Shown here: positions 7,714 to 15,245 of the stretch, one piece after another
Numbering within the stretch: the stretch's first letter is position 1
How the letters are laid out: every line of letters starts with the position of its first letter
DNA from: Falsiroseomonas sp044341625
GTDB lineage: Bacteria; Pseudomonadota; Alphaproteobacteria; Acetobacterales; Acetobacteraceae
Length of the DNA stretch: 26,449 nt
Direction: 5' to 3'
Assembly: GCA_044341625.1 (NCBI GenBank)
Contig: JBIIRI010000031.1
Location: forward strand, 1 to 26,449
Notes under the pieces: generated by a model
The model's input: the letters and a program-made list of their open reading frames with translations, nothing else
What the model was told of the DNA's origin: nothing
Databases searched by the model: none
Made by a program: the position numbers and the translations under genes

Positions 7714-8478
7714 TCACCCCGGACATGCGATGGCGGACAACTGGTGGCCGATCGGGCCGCCACCGCCGAGTGTGGCGCGGCGATAGCTGAAGAAGCACGC
7801 TTCCTCCGCCAGCGTGTCTCGGCCGATCCAGTCATGGCGCGCGACACCCGCGGCCGCGAGGCGCGCGGCGCAATAGCCGGGCAGGTCGAACAGCCAGCGA
7901 TCCGGTCGCGCACCCTCCGCGAAGAAGCGGCCATCGGCCGCGCCGCGCGCCAGCACCGCGTCCCGCAGGTCAGGGCCGACCTCGTAGCTGTTTTGCCCGA
8001 TGCAGGGGCCGATGGCGGCGGCGATGCGCCCGCGCCGCGCGCCGAGCGCTTCCATGGCGTCGAGCGTCGCCTCGATCACGCCCGCCACCGCGCCGCGCCA
8101 GCCAGCATGGGCGGCGCCGACCACCCCGGCCTCGGCATCGGCAAACAGCACCGGCGCGCAATCGCCGGTGACGATGCCGAGCAGCACACCTGGCCGGTTC
8201 GTGACCATCGCATCGGCCTCGGGCCGCGCCGCCTCGTTCCACGGGGTCTCGACGGTTGCGACGGCGATGCCATGCACCTGCGTCAGCCCGATCAGCGCGC
8301 CGGGCGGCAGGTTCAGCGCATCGGCCGCGCGCCTTCGGTTCTCCCGCACCGCATCGGCGTCGTCGCGGCCGGATAGCGAGCAGTTCAGGCTCGCGAAGCG
8401 CCCCGCCGAGACGCCGCCGGCGCGGGTGAAGAAGCCATGCGGCGCGGGCAGGGCGGCGGTCAGGAAGGGGGCCGTCAT
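7714..8478 (-). CDS. pgeF: Peptidoglycan editing factor PgeF (YfiH / laccase-domain family)
   Basis: This 254-residue protein has the complete YfiH (PF02578) fold. Its metal-site residues are His69 in GLTQVHG, Cys107 in VTGDCAP and His124 in AAHAGWRG, followed by IGPCIGQNSYEVG. In E. coli YfiH removes peptidoglycan precursors carrying a wrong amino acid (L-Ser in place of L-Ala). The older name polyphenol oxidase and reported purine nucleosidase activity refer to the same family. The start overlaps the midA stop by 4 nt (ATGA). The lgt-methyltransferase-pgeF order is common in alphaproteobacteria, where pgeF is also often found near prs. Confidence 0.93.
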   Translation of the reverse strand: MTAPFLTAALPAPHGFFTRAGGVSAGRFASLNCSLSGRDDADAVRENRRRAADALNLPPGALIGLTQVHGIAVATVETPWNEAARPEADAMVTNRPGVLLGIVTGDCAPVLFADAEAGVVGAAHAGWRGAVAGVIEATLDAMEALGARRGRIAAAIGPCIGQNSYEVGPDLRDAVLARGAADGRFFAEGARPDRWLFDLPGYCAARLAAAGVARHDWIGRDTLAEEACFFSYRRATLGGGGPIGHQLSAIACPG

Positions 8479-9479
8479 GCGTCCTCGAATCCGGGCGGGG
8501 GTCCGAGCCTCGAATCGCAGACCGCCAGCGCCTTGAACAGCCGCCCCATGCCTTCGGCCGCGACGAGGCGCTCGGCGCCCGACAGGATCTCCCCGGCCAG
8601 CCGGGGGCGGGACTGCGCCAGCATCGCCGCGCGGGTCATGAGGCCGAGGCGTTGCAGCAGCAGCCCCTGCGGCAGCGGGCCGAAGGCGGCCGCGCCGGCC
8701 GCCCGCGCGGCGGTGGCGAGGGCGGGGAAGTCCACATGCGCGGTCAGGTCGCGCGTGCCGGGCTCGGCCAGCGGGTCGAGCCCCGTCTCATGCGCGCGGA
8801 CCGCCTGCAGCGTGTCGCCGAAGCCAGGCCCGGCCGGGCCGTAATCCACCAGCAGCGCCGCGCCGCACTGGACAGCGATCCGCGCGGCCAGCGCCGTGAC
8901 GAAGCCGAGGGCGGCTTCGGAGACTTCCTTCACCGCGCCGTCCGGCGCCTCGGCGGGCAGGGGAGGGACGTCGGTGGCGGGCAACTCCACCCAGGCGCCT
9001 TCCTCCACATGCCGCTCCAGCCAGGTGCCGTCGCGGCGGATGAATTGGCGGATCGGCAGGGCATCCAGGAACTCATTGCCCAGCAGCAGCAGCGGGCCCG
9101 GCGGCAGGGTTCCGATATCGTCATGCCAGGCCGCCACCGCACCCGGCAGGGCGCTGGCCTGGGCGGCGCGCAGGCTGGGTGAGGCCTCCACCAGATGCAC
9201 CCGCAGGGCGGCGCGGAAGGCGGGCGCGGCCTGGGCGATGGCGCGCAGCGCATCGGCCATCAGCGTGCCCCGCCCCGGGCCGCATTCGGCCAGGATCACG
9301 GGGTCGGGGCGCCCCATCCCTTCCCATGCCACGGCGCACCAGGCACCGAGCACCTCGCCGAAGGCCTGGGAGATCTCGGGCGCGGTGGTGAAATCGCCCG
9401 CGCGGCCGAATTGCGGCGCCTGCCGCGCGTAATAGGCAGCGACCGCCCGCGCCATGAAGCGATCGAGGCGTTCCGGCAT
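8475..9479 (-). CDS. SAM-dependent methyltransferase, MidA/NDUFAF7 family (DUF185)
   Basis: This 334-residue protein carries the family signature GDFTTAPEISQAFGEVLGAW near the N-terminus, the SAM-binding loop AECGPGRGTLMADAL, LLGNEFLDALPIRQF and LLVDYGPAG. Mitochondrial NDUFAF7 dimethylates an arginine of the complex I subunit NDUFS2 and is needed for complex I assembly. The bacterial substrate is presumed similar but is not shown by this sequence. The start (MPERLDRFMARAV) shares one base with the lgt stop (TGATG), and the end overlaps pgeF by 4 nt, so the three are translated as a unit. The N-terminus is somewhat short compared with mitochondrial homologues, which carry a targeting peptide. 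The open frame upstream is lgt sequence read out of frame. Confidence 0.92.
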   Translation of the reverse strand: MPERLDRFMARAVAAYYARQAPQFGRAGDFTTAPEISQAFGEVLGAWCAVAWEGMGRPDPVILAECGPGRGTLMADALRAIAQAAPAFRAALRVHLVEASPSLRAAQASALPGAVAAWHDDIGTLPPGPLLLLGNEFLDALPIRQFIRRDGTWLERHVEEGAWVELPATDVPPLPAEAPDGAVKEVSEAALGFVTALAARIAVQCGAALLVDYGPAGPGFGDTLQAVRAHETGLDPLAEPGTRDLTAHVDFPALATAARAAGAAAFGPLPQGLLLQRLGLMTRAAMLAQSRPRLAGEILSGAERLVAAEGMGRLFKALAVCDSRLGPPPGFEDA

Positions 9480-10282
9480 CAGGCCGAAGCCGGCCGCGAC
9501 CGGGCGCGGAGGATCAGCCACACCCCAACGGCGACCATCGGCACCGACAGGACCTGCCCCATGGTGACCCCCGCGAACAGGAAGCCCAGATGGGCGTCGG
9601 GCTGGCGGAAGAGCTCGCCGATCAGCCGCGCCACGCCATAGCCGGCCAGGAAAACGCCCGTGATCGTGCCGGGCCGCGCGCGGATAGCCGGGATCCGCAC
9701 CAGCACATTCAGAATGACCAGCAGGCAGAACCCTTCCAGGAAGGCCTGATACAGCTGGCTCGGGTGGCGCGGCAGCGGCCCGCCGGTGGGGAAGACCATC
9801 GCCCAGGGCGCATCGGTGACGCGGCCCCACAATTCGCCATTGGCGAAATTCGCGAGCCGCCCGAGCAGCAGCCCGATCGGCACCACCGGCGCCACGCGGT
9901 CGCCGAAGACCAGCGGGTCCACGCCATTGCGCCGGCAGAACCACCACAGCGCCAGGACCACCCCCAGCATCCCGCCATGGAAGGCCATGCCGCCTTGCCA
10001 GAGGAACAGCGCTTCCCACGGCGCGTGGATGTAGTGGCCGGGTCGGTAGAACAGCACATAGCCGAGCCGCCCGCCGAGAATGATGCCGAGCGTCACCCAG
10101 GTGACCGCGTCATCCACCTGTTCGCGCGTCGCGGCCTCTGGCGCCAGCGCGACAAGGCGCCGTGCCAGGACCCAGCCGCCGACGATGCCCAGGATATAGG
10201 CCAGCGCATACCAGCGGATCACCAGCGGGCCGAGTTCGAGCGCGACGGGATCGATGGCGGGGAAGGCGATGGCAGGCAGCAT
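9479..10282 (-). CDS. lgt: Prolipoprotein diacylglyceryl transferase
   Basis: This inner-membrane enzyme moves diacylglycerol from phosphatidylglycerol to the lipobox cysteine, the first step in lipoprotein maturation. It has 267 residues with about seven membrane segments. The catalytic elements match E. coli Lgt shifted by one: His102 in AFHGGMLG, and the signature GRLANFANGELWGR (141-154) with Arg142, Asn145 and Glu150. The start at 10282 is supported by GAGAGGAAAG just before it; the frame stays open upstream but the added residues are not Lgt. It leads a minus-strand operon and diverges from ubiK. The window also supplies likely substrates: the lipoproteins ending at 6680 and 19755. Confidence 0.97.
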   Translation of the reverse strand: MLPAIAFPAIDPVALELGPLVIRWYALAYILGIVGGWVLARRLVALAPEAATREQVDDAVTWVTLGIILGGRLGYVLFYRPGHYIHAPWEALFLWQGGMAFHGGMLGVVLALWWFCRRNGVDPLVFGDRVAPVVPIGLLLGRLANFANGELWGRVTDAPWAMVFPTGGPLPRHPSQLYQAFLEGFCLLVILNVLVRIPAIRARPGTITGVFLAGYGVARLIGELFRQPDAHLGFLFAGVTMGQVLSVPMVAVGVWLILRARSRPASA

Positions 10283-10475
10283 CTTTCCTCTCTCGGCGGG
10301 AGCGGCTGGACGCGGCGCCGTCGGCTTCCACATACAGGCTCGGGCCGCGGAGTCCCAGGCTCGGCCCGCCCCTAGGCGGCGTGCGCGGGCTGTCCTGGTC
10401 CCGGCGCCGGGGTATAGGCGTTGGAACAGGGCGCGGCGGCGATGGCCGGCCGCCCGGCACGTAACGGAGGGCGCG
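10283..10475. promoter_or_regulatory. Divergent promoter region lgt / ubiK
   Basis: These 193 bp separate two divergent start codons and must contain a promoter for each direction. I saw no pair of hexamers good enough to name. The ubiK ribosome site is clear (CGGAGGG, 10465-10471, ATG at 10476). Confidence 0.3.
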
Positions 10476-10772
10476 ATGGCGATCGGCAGCGGCGGCGGCG
10501 AGGGTAGCGGCCGCAAGGGCATCTTCGACGACCTGGCCGGGATGGCGGGCGGCGCCTTTTCCATCATGGCGGCGATGCGCGCCGAAGCCGAGGCAATGGC
10601 CAAGGCGCAGGCCGAGGCGATGGTCCAGAAGCTGGACCTGGTGCGGCGCGAGGATCTGGACGCGGCGCTGGAAGTCGCTCGCCGTGCCCGCGAACAGGCG
10701 GAAGACCTCGCCACCCGCGTGGCCGTGCTGGAGCAGCGCCTGGCGGCGCTGGAACCGCCGGCAGCGGGCTGA
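10476..10772 (+). CDS. UbiK family ubiquinone-biosynthesis accessory factor (BMFP domain)
   Basis: This 98-residue protein has a glycine-rich N-terminus, an amphipathic helix rich in Ala, Met and Glu (MAAMRAEAEAMAKAQAEAMV), and a C-terminal coiled coil (VARRAREQAEDLATRVAVLEQRLAALE). This is the BMFP/YqiC/UbiK pattern (PF04380). In enterobacteria UbiK binds lipids and UbiJ and helps the aerobic ubiquinone-biosynthesis complex. Alphaproteobacterial members are short and often lie opposite lgt, as here. The ATG at 10476 has CGGAGGG 4 nt upstream. The domain assignment is good; the ubiquinone role is by homology. A nested palindrome follows the stop codon. Confidence 0.8.
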   Translation: MAIGSGGGEGSGRKGIFDDLAGMAGGAFSIMAAMRAEAEAMAKAQAEAMVQKLDLVRREDLDAALEVARRAREQAEDLATRVAVLEQRLAALEPPAAG

Positions 10773-10828
10773 TTGGTCCTGGTTCTCGCGGTCCGCAGAC
10801 CGCGCGTGAACCGATCCGCCCAACCAAT
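10772..10828 (+). terminator. Nested dyad after ubiK, possible terminator
   Basis: A three-level inverted repeat starts at the ubiK stop codon. The outer arms are ATTGG (10772-10776) and CCAAT (10824-10828), the middle arms GGTT (10781-10784) and AACC (10809-10812), and the core CGCGGTC (10787-10793) and GACCGCG (10798-10804) with loop CGCA. No T-run follows, so if it terminates transcription it is not a classical intrinsic terminator. It could instead be a transcript-stabilising hairpin. Confidence 0.35.
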
Positions 10829-10894
10829 TGTGTTGCCGTGTAACTGTAGCTTGCGGCGGTGTTTGGCACCTGCTTAGGCTACCCCTAGTGGCGA

Positions 10895-10923
10895 ATCGGG
10901 GTGTTGAACCCCAACACCTCGAT
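10895..10923 (+). promoter_or_regulatory. 12-bp hairpin in the ybjN leader
   Basis: The arms 10895-10906 and 10912-10923 pair over 12 bp with one G-U and a 5-nt loop (AACCC). The core is GGTGTTG / CAACACC. It lies 73 nt before the ybjN start, too far to cover the ribosome site. It could be an operator dyad, a stabilising 5' structure or the end of the ubiK transcript. The rest of the 10829-10996 gap shows no reliable promoter, only a loose TTGGCA at 10863. Confidence 0.45.
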
Positions 10924-10996
10924 GTCACAGGGGAAGTCCTTCGGGCCGGCGGCGGTTGGAACCGCTGTCCGCCCAGCTGGGTGAAGGAGGTGCCGC

Positions 10997-11503
10997 ATGT
11001 CCGCCTATCTGGGTCAGGAAAGCCACGACCGCTCCGCCAACCCGCTCGACATCATCGAGCAGATCATCGCTTCCAACGAATGGGCCTTCGATCGCCGCAA
11101 CGACAGCGAGATCGCCGCCGAGGCGCCGGGGAAGTGGTGCGACTACGGGCTGTATTTCTCCTGGTCGCATGAGATCAGCGCGATGCATTTCTCCTGCGCC
11201 TTCGACCTGAAGGTGCCCGCCAACCAGCGCGACAAGCTGTTCGAATTGCTGTCGCTGGCGAATGAGAAGCTCTGGATCGGCCATTTCGGCCTCGACAGCG
11301 AGGACGGCGTCCCGGTGTTCCGCCATTCGGTCCTGCTGCGCGGCGCACCGGGGGCATCGGCCGAATCGCTGGAGGATATGGTGGATATCGCCGTGACCGA
11401 ATGCGAGCGCTTCTTCCCCGCCTTCCAGTTCGTCCTCTGGGGCGGCAAGCCCCCGGCGGAGGCGCTGGCGGCGGCGATGCTGGATTGCGTCGGCGAGGCC
11501 TGA
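10997..11503 (+). CDS. YbjN domain-containing protein
   Basis: This soluble 168-residue protein has the alpha/beta YbjN fold (PF10722), related to type III secretion chaperones. Recognisable segments are NPLDIIEQIIASNEWAFDR, the strand CDYGLYFSWSHEISAMHFSCAF, the helix RDKLFELLSLANEKLWIGHF and a C-terminal helix MVDIAVTECERFFPAFQFVLWGG. E. coli YbjN affects motility and stress responses, but its biochemistry is unknown. In alphaproteobacteria this gene commonly precedes proC, as here with a 58-bp gap. A strong ribosome site (AAGGAGGTG, 10984-10992) gives a firm start. A long hairpin lies upstream. Confidence 0.88.
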   Translation: MSAYLGQESHDRSANPLDIIEQIIASNEWAFDRRNDSEIAAEAPGKWCDYGLYFSWSHEISAMHFSCAFDLKVPANQRDKLFELLSLANEKLWIGHFGLDSEDGVPVFRHSVLLRGAPGASAESLEDMVDIAVTECERFFPAFQFVLWGGKPPAEALAAAMLDCVGEA

Positions 11504-11540
11504 TCCCCGCTTGCGGCCCGCCCGCTTGCGTTGACGCGTG

Positions 11541-11563
11541 ATGGCGGCAAGGCTTGCCGCCAT
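11541..11563. repeat. Palindrome overlapping the proC start codon
   Basis: Two perfect 11-nt arms (ATGGCGGCAAG 11541-11551 and CTTGCCGCCAT 11553-11563) surround a single central G. The right arm contains the first two bases of the chosen proC ATG (11562-11564). The left arm opens with an in-frame alternative ATG. In RNA it could fold with a 3-nt loop and hide the start; in DNA it has the form of an operator for a dimeric protein. No strong ribosome-binding site lies outside it. Confidence 0.5.
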
Positions 11564-12362
11564 GACGAACACCCTTCCCCCCCTTCTCCTGGTCGGCTGC
11601 GGCAAGATGGGCGGCGCCATGCTCGCGGGCTGGCGCGAGCGCGGCCTGTCGCAGGCGATCGTGGTGGACCCCTTCCTGGCCGCGGCGCCCGAGGGCGCGA
11701 CGCTGGCGAAGACCGCGGACGCCATCCCCCCTGGCTTCGCGCCCGCCGCCGTGGTGCTGGCGATCAAGCCGCAGGAAGCCGCCGCCACCCTGCCGCTCTA
11801 TGCCCGCTTCGCCGGGCAGGCGGTCTTCGTCTCCGTCATGGCGGGCAAGACGGTGGCCTTCATGCGCGGGCTGCTGGGCGATGCGGCGGCGGTGGTCCGC
11901 GCCATGCCCAACACGCCTGCCGCCGTCCGGCGCGGCTTCACCGTCGCCTGCGCCGGCCCCGGCGTCAGCCCGGCGCAGCGGGCCTTGGCCGATACGCTGC
12001 TGGGCGCGACCGGGGAGATCGACTGGGTGGAGGATGAAGCCCTGCTCGACCCCGTCACGGCCGTCTCCGGCGGCGGGCCGGCCTATGTGTTCCTGCTGGC
12101 CGAATTGCTGGAGAAGGCGGCGATCGAGCAGGGCATCCCCGCGGGCCTCGCCCGTCGCATGGCGCGCAGCACGGTTGCGGGATCGGGCGCGTTGCTGGCG
12201 GCGAGCACGGAGGATGCGGCGCAGCTCCGCAAGAACGTCACCAGCCCGAAGGGCACGACGGAACGGGCGCTGGCGGTGCTGATGGCGGATGACGCCTGGC
12301 CCGACCACATATCCCGCGCCATCGCCGCCGCCACCGCGCGGTCGCGCGAATTGGCCGGGTAG
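11562..12362 (+). CDS. proC: Pyrroline-5-carboxylate reductase
   Basis: This enzyme reduces 1-pyrroline-5-carboxylate to L-proline with NAD(P)H, the last step of proline synthesis. From the 11562 ATG it has 266 residues, normal length. The Rossmann loop VGCGKMGGAM (11-20), the segment RAMPNTPAAVRRG, SGGGPAYVFLLAELLE, and the signature VTSPKGTTERAL near the C-terminus are all present. An in-frame ATG at 11541 would add MAARLAA; I prefer 11562 because homologues start just before the nucleotide-binding strand, but the palindrome over this region makes the start uncertain. It follows ybjN by 58 bp and may share its transcript. Confidence 0.95.
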   Translation: MTNTLPPLLLVGCGKMGGAMLAGWRERGLSQAIVVDPFLAAAPEGATLAKTADAIPPGFAPAAVVLAIKPQEAAATLPLYARFAGQAVFVSVMAGKTVAFMRGLLGDAAAVVRAMPNTPAAVRRGFTVACAGPGVSPAQRALADTLLGATGEIDWVEDEALLDPVTAVSGGGPAYVFLLAELLEKAAIEQGIPAGLARRMARSTVAGSGALLAASTEDAAQLRKNVTSPKGTTERALAVLMADDAWPDHISRAIAAATARSRELAG

Positions 12363-12412
12363 CTGGGCGCTGGTGGCTTGGCGCGCAGGCTCCGAACCCC
12401 CACCATCTGGAT

Positions 12413-13045
12413 ATGGACACGCTGCCCCCCTCCGACGCCCAACTGACCCAGGCCCTGTTCCGCGTGATCGCGGCGCATGGCTGGCGCGGGGTCACGCCGG
12501 CGCGGCTGGCCGCCGAATCCGGCCTGCCGGCTTCCGCGCTACTGGCGCGCTACCCCTCGCGTCTCGGCCTGTTGAAAAGCTTCGCCGATGTCGTGATGGA
12601 CGAAGTGGCGGTCGGCACGGTGCCGGGGCAGGGCGGTACGCCGCGCGATCGGCTGTTCGACGTGCTGATGCGCGGCCTCGATGCGCTGGCGCCCTACAAG
12701 GCTGGGCTCAGGCGGCTGATGACAGAGATGTACACCGATGCCGTCCTGGCCGGCGCCATGGCGCCGCAGTTTCAGCGCAGCATGGAGCGCATGTTGGATT
12801 TGGCCGAGATCGACAGCGGCGGGCTGAAGGGGCGGCTGCGCGCCGCCGGGCTCACGGCGGTGTGGATCCGGGCGGTGCATGTCTGGTCCGGCGACATATC
12901 CGAGGAACTCGGCCCGACCATGGCCGCGCTGGACCGCGCGCTGGAACGCGCCGAGCAGGCCGCGCGCAGCTTCGGCCTGGCGGATGGCGACCTGGCCTCG
13001 GCGCCGGAGGATGCGGGGCAGGGCGCCGGCGCCACGACCCCGTGA
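12413..13045 (+). CDS. TetR-like / COQ9-like protein
   Basis: This 210-residue all-helical protein has an N-terminal TetR-type helix-turn-helix (ALFRVIAAHGWRGVTPARLAAESGLPASALLARYPSR in outline: HGWRG, ARLAAESGLP, LLARYPS). The C-terminal half (WSGDISEELGPTMAALDRALERAEQAARSFG) resembles the COQ9 lipid-binding domain, itself a TetR relative. It could therefore be a DNA-binding regulator or, given ubiK at 10476, a ubiquinone-biosynthesis helper. Sequence alone does not decide. The usual database name would be TetR family regulator. The ATG at 12413 has no strong ribosome site. A GC-rich hairpin (13050-13072) follows the stop. Confidence 0.78.
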   Translation: MDTLPPSDAQLTQALFRVIAAHGWRGVTPARLAAESGLPASALLARYPSRLGLLKSFADVVMDEVAVGTVPGQGGTPRDRLFDVLMRGLDALAPYKAGLRRLMTEMYTDAVLAGAMAPQFQRSMERMLDLAEIDSGGLKGRLRAAGLTAVWIRAVHVWSGDISEELGPTMAALDRALERAEQAARSFGLADGDLASAPEDAGQGAGATTP

Positions 13046-13110
13046 CGGGCGCGGCGCTTGGGGCGCGCCGCGACCTCGGATAGGCTGGGGCGGCAGCAAG
13101 GAGCGCCCCC

Positions 13111-13548
13111 ATGGCAGACCGTTTCGGCGTCAATCCCGACGAGATGATGAAGATGTTCGCCGAATTCCGCATGCCGCATTTCGCGGATATGGAAGGCCTC
13201 GCCCAGGCGCAGCGCCGGAACCTCGAGGCGCTGTCGGCCGCGAACCGTATTGCGCTGGAAGGCGCGCAGGCGGTGGCGCGGCGGCATATGGAGATCGTGC
13301 AGTCCTCCGTCACCGAGATGACGGAGGCGATGCGGAGCATGTCCGGCACCGAGAGCCCGCAAGACCGCGCCAACCGGCAGGCCGAGTTGCTGAAGGCCGG
13401 CTATGAGCGCGCGGTGGCGAACATGAAGGAGATCGCCGACCTCATCCAGAAATCGAATGCCGAGGCGCTGGGGCTGCTGAACAAGCGCTTCGCCGAGGCG
13501 ATGGATGAGGTGAAGCAGATGGCCGCCAAGGGCGGCGGCCCCGCCTGA
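13111..13548 (+). CDS. Phasin family protein
   Basis: This 145-residue, almost entirely helical, amphipathic protein is rich in Ala, Met, Glu and Gln. It shows the phasin pattern: LAQAQRRNLEALSAANRIALEGAQAVARRHMEIV, then a helix containing MTEAMRSM, then YERAVANMKEIADLIQKSNAEALGLLNKRFAEAMDEVKQM. Phasins coat polyhydroxyalkanoate granules and help control their size and number. The length suits the phasin_2 group of alphaproteobacteria. The ribosome site AAGGAG lies 8 nt before the ATG. No PHA synthase gene is in this window, so granule association is inferred from family alone. Confidence 0.87.
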   Translation: MADRFGVNPDEMMKMFAEFRMPHFADMEGLAQAQRRNLEALSAANRIALEGAQAVARRHMEIVQSSVTEMTEAMRSMSGTESPQDRANRQAELLKAGYERAVANMKEIADLIQKSNAEALGLLNKRFAEAMDEVKQMAAKGGGPA

Positions 13549-13588
13549 GGTCTGGGCCCGTCCCTTCCCAATCGCGGCCCGGGGCGGC

Positions 13589-13607
13589 GCCGCGGCTTTG
13601 CCGCGGC
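13589..13607 (+). terminator. 8-bp hairpin downstream of the phasin gene
   Basis: GCCGCGGC (13589-13596), loop TTT, GCCGCGGC (13600-13607): a perfect 8-bp stem 41 nt after the phasin stop. It is not followed by a T-run. A second hairpin starts 42 nt further on. Together they sit between convergent genes, so transcript end formation is likely. Confidence 0.45.
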
Positions 13608-13648
13608 AACGCGGGGTAACCTTGCAGGATCAGCGCCCAGGCCGGGGT

Positions 13649-13682
13649 CCCCGCAAAGCCGCGAAGCGGTTTTGTGGGGCGC
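13649..13682. repeat. 34-nt hairpin repeat, copy 1 (after sensor kinase stop)
   Basis: The arms 13649-13662 and 13666-13679 pair over 14 bp with two G-U pairs and loop GAA. On the plus strand a GCCGC-GAA-GCGG stem runs straight into TTTT, so this could be an intrinsic terminator for the phasin gene. On the minus strand it begins 2 nt after the kinase stop codon. By direct comparison 29 of 34 positions match a second copy at 21282-21315. Confidence 0.6.
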
Positions 13683-13684
13683 TT

Positions 13685-15046
13685 TCAGACCGGCAGCCTG
13701 ATCCTGGCCCGCAGCCCGCCCAGCGGGCTGTCCTCCAGCACGATGTCGCCGCCATGGGCGCGGACGATATCGCGCGCGATGGCCAGCCCGAGCCCCGTCC
13801 CGCCGGAGGACAGGGTGGCGAAGGGGCGGAAGGCTTCCTCCCGCTGGGATTCCGGAATCCCCGGCCCGTCATCATCCACCGTCACCTGCGCCCAGCCGCC
13901 CGCGCTGGCCTGCGCCGGGGCGTCGCGCGGGACCTCCGTGACCGCGACGGCGATCCGCTGCGCATGCTTGCGCGCATTGTCGAGCAGGTTCGCCAGGCAC
14001 CGGCGCAGCGCATCGGGGCGCAGCGGCAGCATCAGCGCGGCCGGCGCTTCCACCGCCACCTCCGCCCCGTCGCGGCGCGCCTTCCGCGCGACATCCTGCA
14101 CGATCTCCGAAAGGTCCGCCCGGCGCGGCTGCTCGCCCCCCTCGCCGCGCGCGAAGGCGAGATAGGCGGCCACCATCCGCTCCATCTCCTCCACATCCTG
14201 GGTGATGGCGGCGATATCCGCTTCCGGCTCCGGCGCATGCGGCAGCATGGCGAGGCCGAGGCGCATCCGCGTCAGCGGCGTCCGCAGGTCGTGGCTGATG
14301 CCGGCCAGCATTTCCGTCCGCTGCGCCACGAAGCGGCGGATGCGTTCCTGCATGCGGTTGAAGGCCTGTGCCGCCTGCCGGACCTCGCTCGCGCCCTCGG
14401 GCTTCATCGGGCCGATGTCGCGGCCGAGGCCGAAGGCTTCCGCCGCGCCGGCGAGCCTCCGGATCGCGCGCACCTGGTTCTTCATGAACAGCGCCGCGAT
14501 CAGGAACAGCAGCACCGCCGATCCGACCAGCCAGATCATGAACAGGTAGAGCGTCGCATTGAACAGGCGCTTGCGCGGCGATTCCACATGCAGGACGCCG
14601 TCCGGCAGCTGGATGCGGATGATCACGCTGCGCGGGTCGGAGGTCCAATCGGCATCGAAGGGCCGGCCGACCGCGCTGTTCATCGCGCTGGCCAGATCGC
14701 CTTCGAGCGGGAGCAGGGGCAGCGACGCCGGGCGTTCCGGCAGGGCGCCGAGGGTCGCGCCCTGTTCGAAAGCCATCGACATGTTGAAGCGCCAGGCGAC
14801 CTCCCGGAACACCCAGGCGCGGTGTTCGGCCGAGGGGTCGCGCTGCAGCAGCTCGATCACGAAGCCGAGTTCCCCCGCCACCGCCGCCGCCATGCGGCGT
14901 GAGATCACATCGAGATGCGAGCCGTAGAAAATCTGCAGCGCTACGCCCTGCAGGATCAGAAGCGGCAGCAGGATGATCAGCAGGCTGCGCCCAAGCAGCC
15001 CGCGCGGCATGAAGGCACGGAACGCCCGTTCGAAGCGTGATTTCAT
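13685..15046 (-). CDS. Sensor histidine kinase (EnvZ-like)
   Basis: This 453-residue inner-membrane kinase has TM1 at about 21-41, a periplasmic sensor region of about 120 residues, TM2 at about 163-187, and a HAMP linker (about 188-240). The phosphoacceptor His252 lies in AGISHDLRTPLTRMRL. The ATPase domain has its N-box in LANLLDNARKHAQ (Asn357), G1 in DDDGPGIPES and G2 in GGTGLGLAIARDIVRAHGG. The layout matches EnvZ-type kinases, which phosphorylate OmpR-type regulators. The partner gene lies upstream on the same strand (15246-15971), but 199 bp of hairpin-rich DNA separates them. The stimulus is unknown. Confidence 0.93.
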   Translation of the reverse strand: MKSRFERAFRAFMPRGLLGRSLLIILLPLLILQGVALQIFYGSHLDVISRRMAAAVAGELGFVIELLQRDPSAEHRAWVFREVAWRFNMSMAFEQGATLGALPERPASLPLLPLEGDLASAMNSAVGRPFDADWTSDPRSVIIRIQLPDGVLHVESPRKRLFNATLYLFMIWLVGSAVLLFLIAALFMKNQVRAIRRLAGAAEAFGLGRDIGPMKPEGASEVRQAAQAFNRMQERIRRFVAQRTEMLAGISHDLRTPLTRMRLGLAMLPHAPEPEADIAAITQDVEEMERMVAAYLAFARGEGGEQPRRADLSEIVQDVARKARRDGAEVAVEAPAALMLPLRPDALRRCLANLLDNARKHAQRIAVAVTEVPRDAPAQASAGGWAQVTVDDDGPGIPESQREEAFRPFATLSSGGTGLGLAIARDIVRAHGGDIVLEDSPLGGLRARIRLPV

Positions 15047-15053
15047 GCTGTGT

Positions 15054-15219
15054 GGACGAAGGCTTTGCCTTCGTCCCCCTCAATCGCGTCGTGCCGAAGG
15101 CACGCCTCCGGCGTGACGCGGGCCGCATCCGCGGCCCTTGGCTTCGCCGTGCCGAAGGCACGCCTGCGGCGTGACGCATAGGCGGCGGGCCGCATTCGCG
15201 GCCTCGGCCCTTCGGGCCG
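15054..15219. repeat. Array of short hairpins (REP/BIME-like) between response regulator and kinase genes
   Basis: The gap 15047-15245 is filled with palindromes. There is a perfect 10-bp stem with loop TTT (15054-15076). Two direct 30-nt repeats, 15090-15119 and 15148-15177, differ at one base; each contains GTGCC-GAA-GGCAC. After each comes a GC stem: GGGCCGC/GCGGCCC (15120-15137) and GGCCGC/GCGGCC (15188-15203). The last is CGGCCC-TTC-GGGCCG (15205-15219). The repeat spacing is 58 nt. Such arrays are typical of repetitive extragenic palindromes, which can tune expression within operons. Confidence 0.75.
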
Positions 15220-15245
15220 CAGGTCGGAACCCTGGCCGACGGCCA

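Noticed and set aside
13050..13072. CGCGGCG/CGCCGCG hairpin after the TetR/COQ9-like gene as a firm terminator
   Set aside because: A 7-bp all-GC stem with a 9-nt loop and no T-run is expected by chance in DNA of this composition, so it is not listed as a separate feature.
15090..15177. Possible CRISPR array from the two 30-nt repeats
   Set aside because: Only two copies, internally palindromic several times, with a spacer that is itself a hairpin, and no cas genes. A REP-type array fits better.
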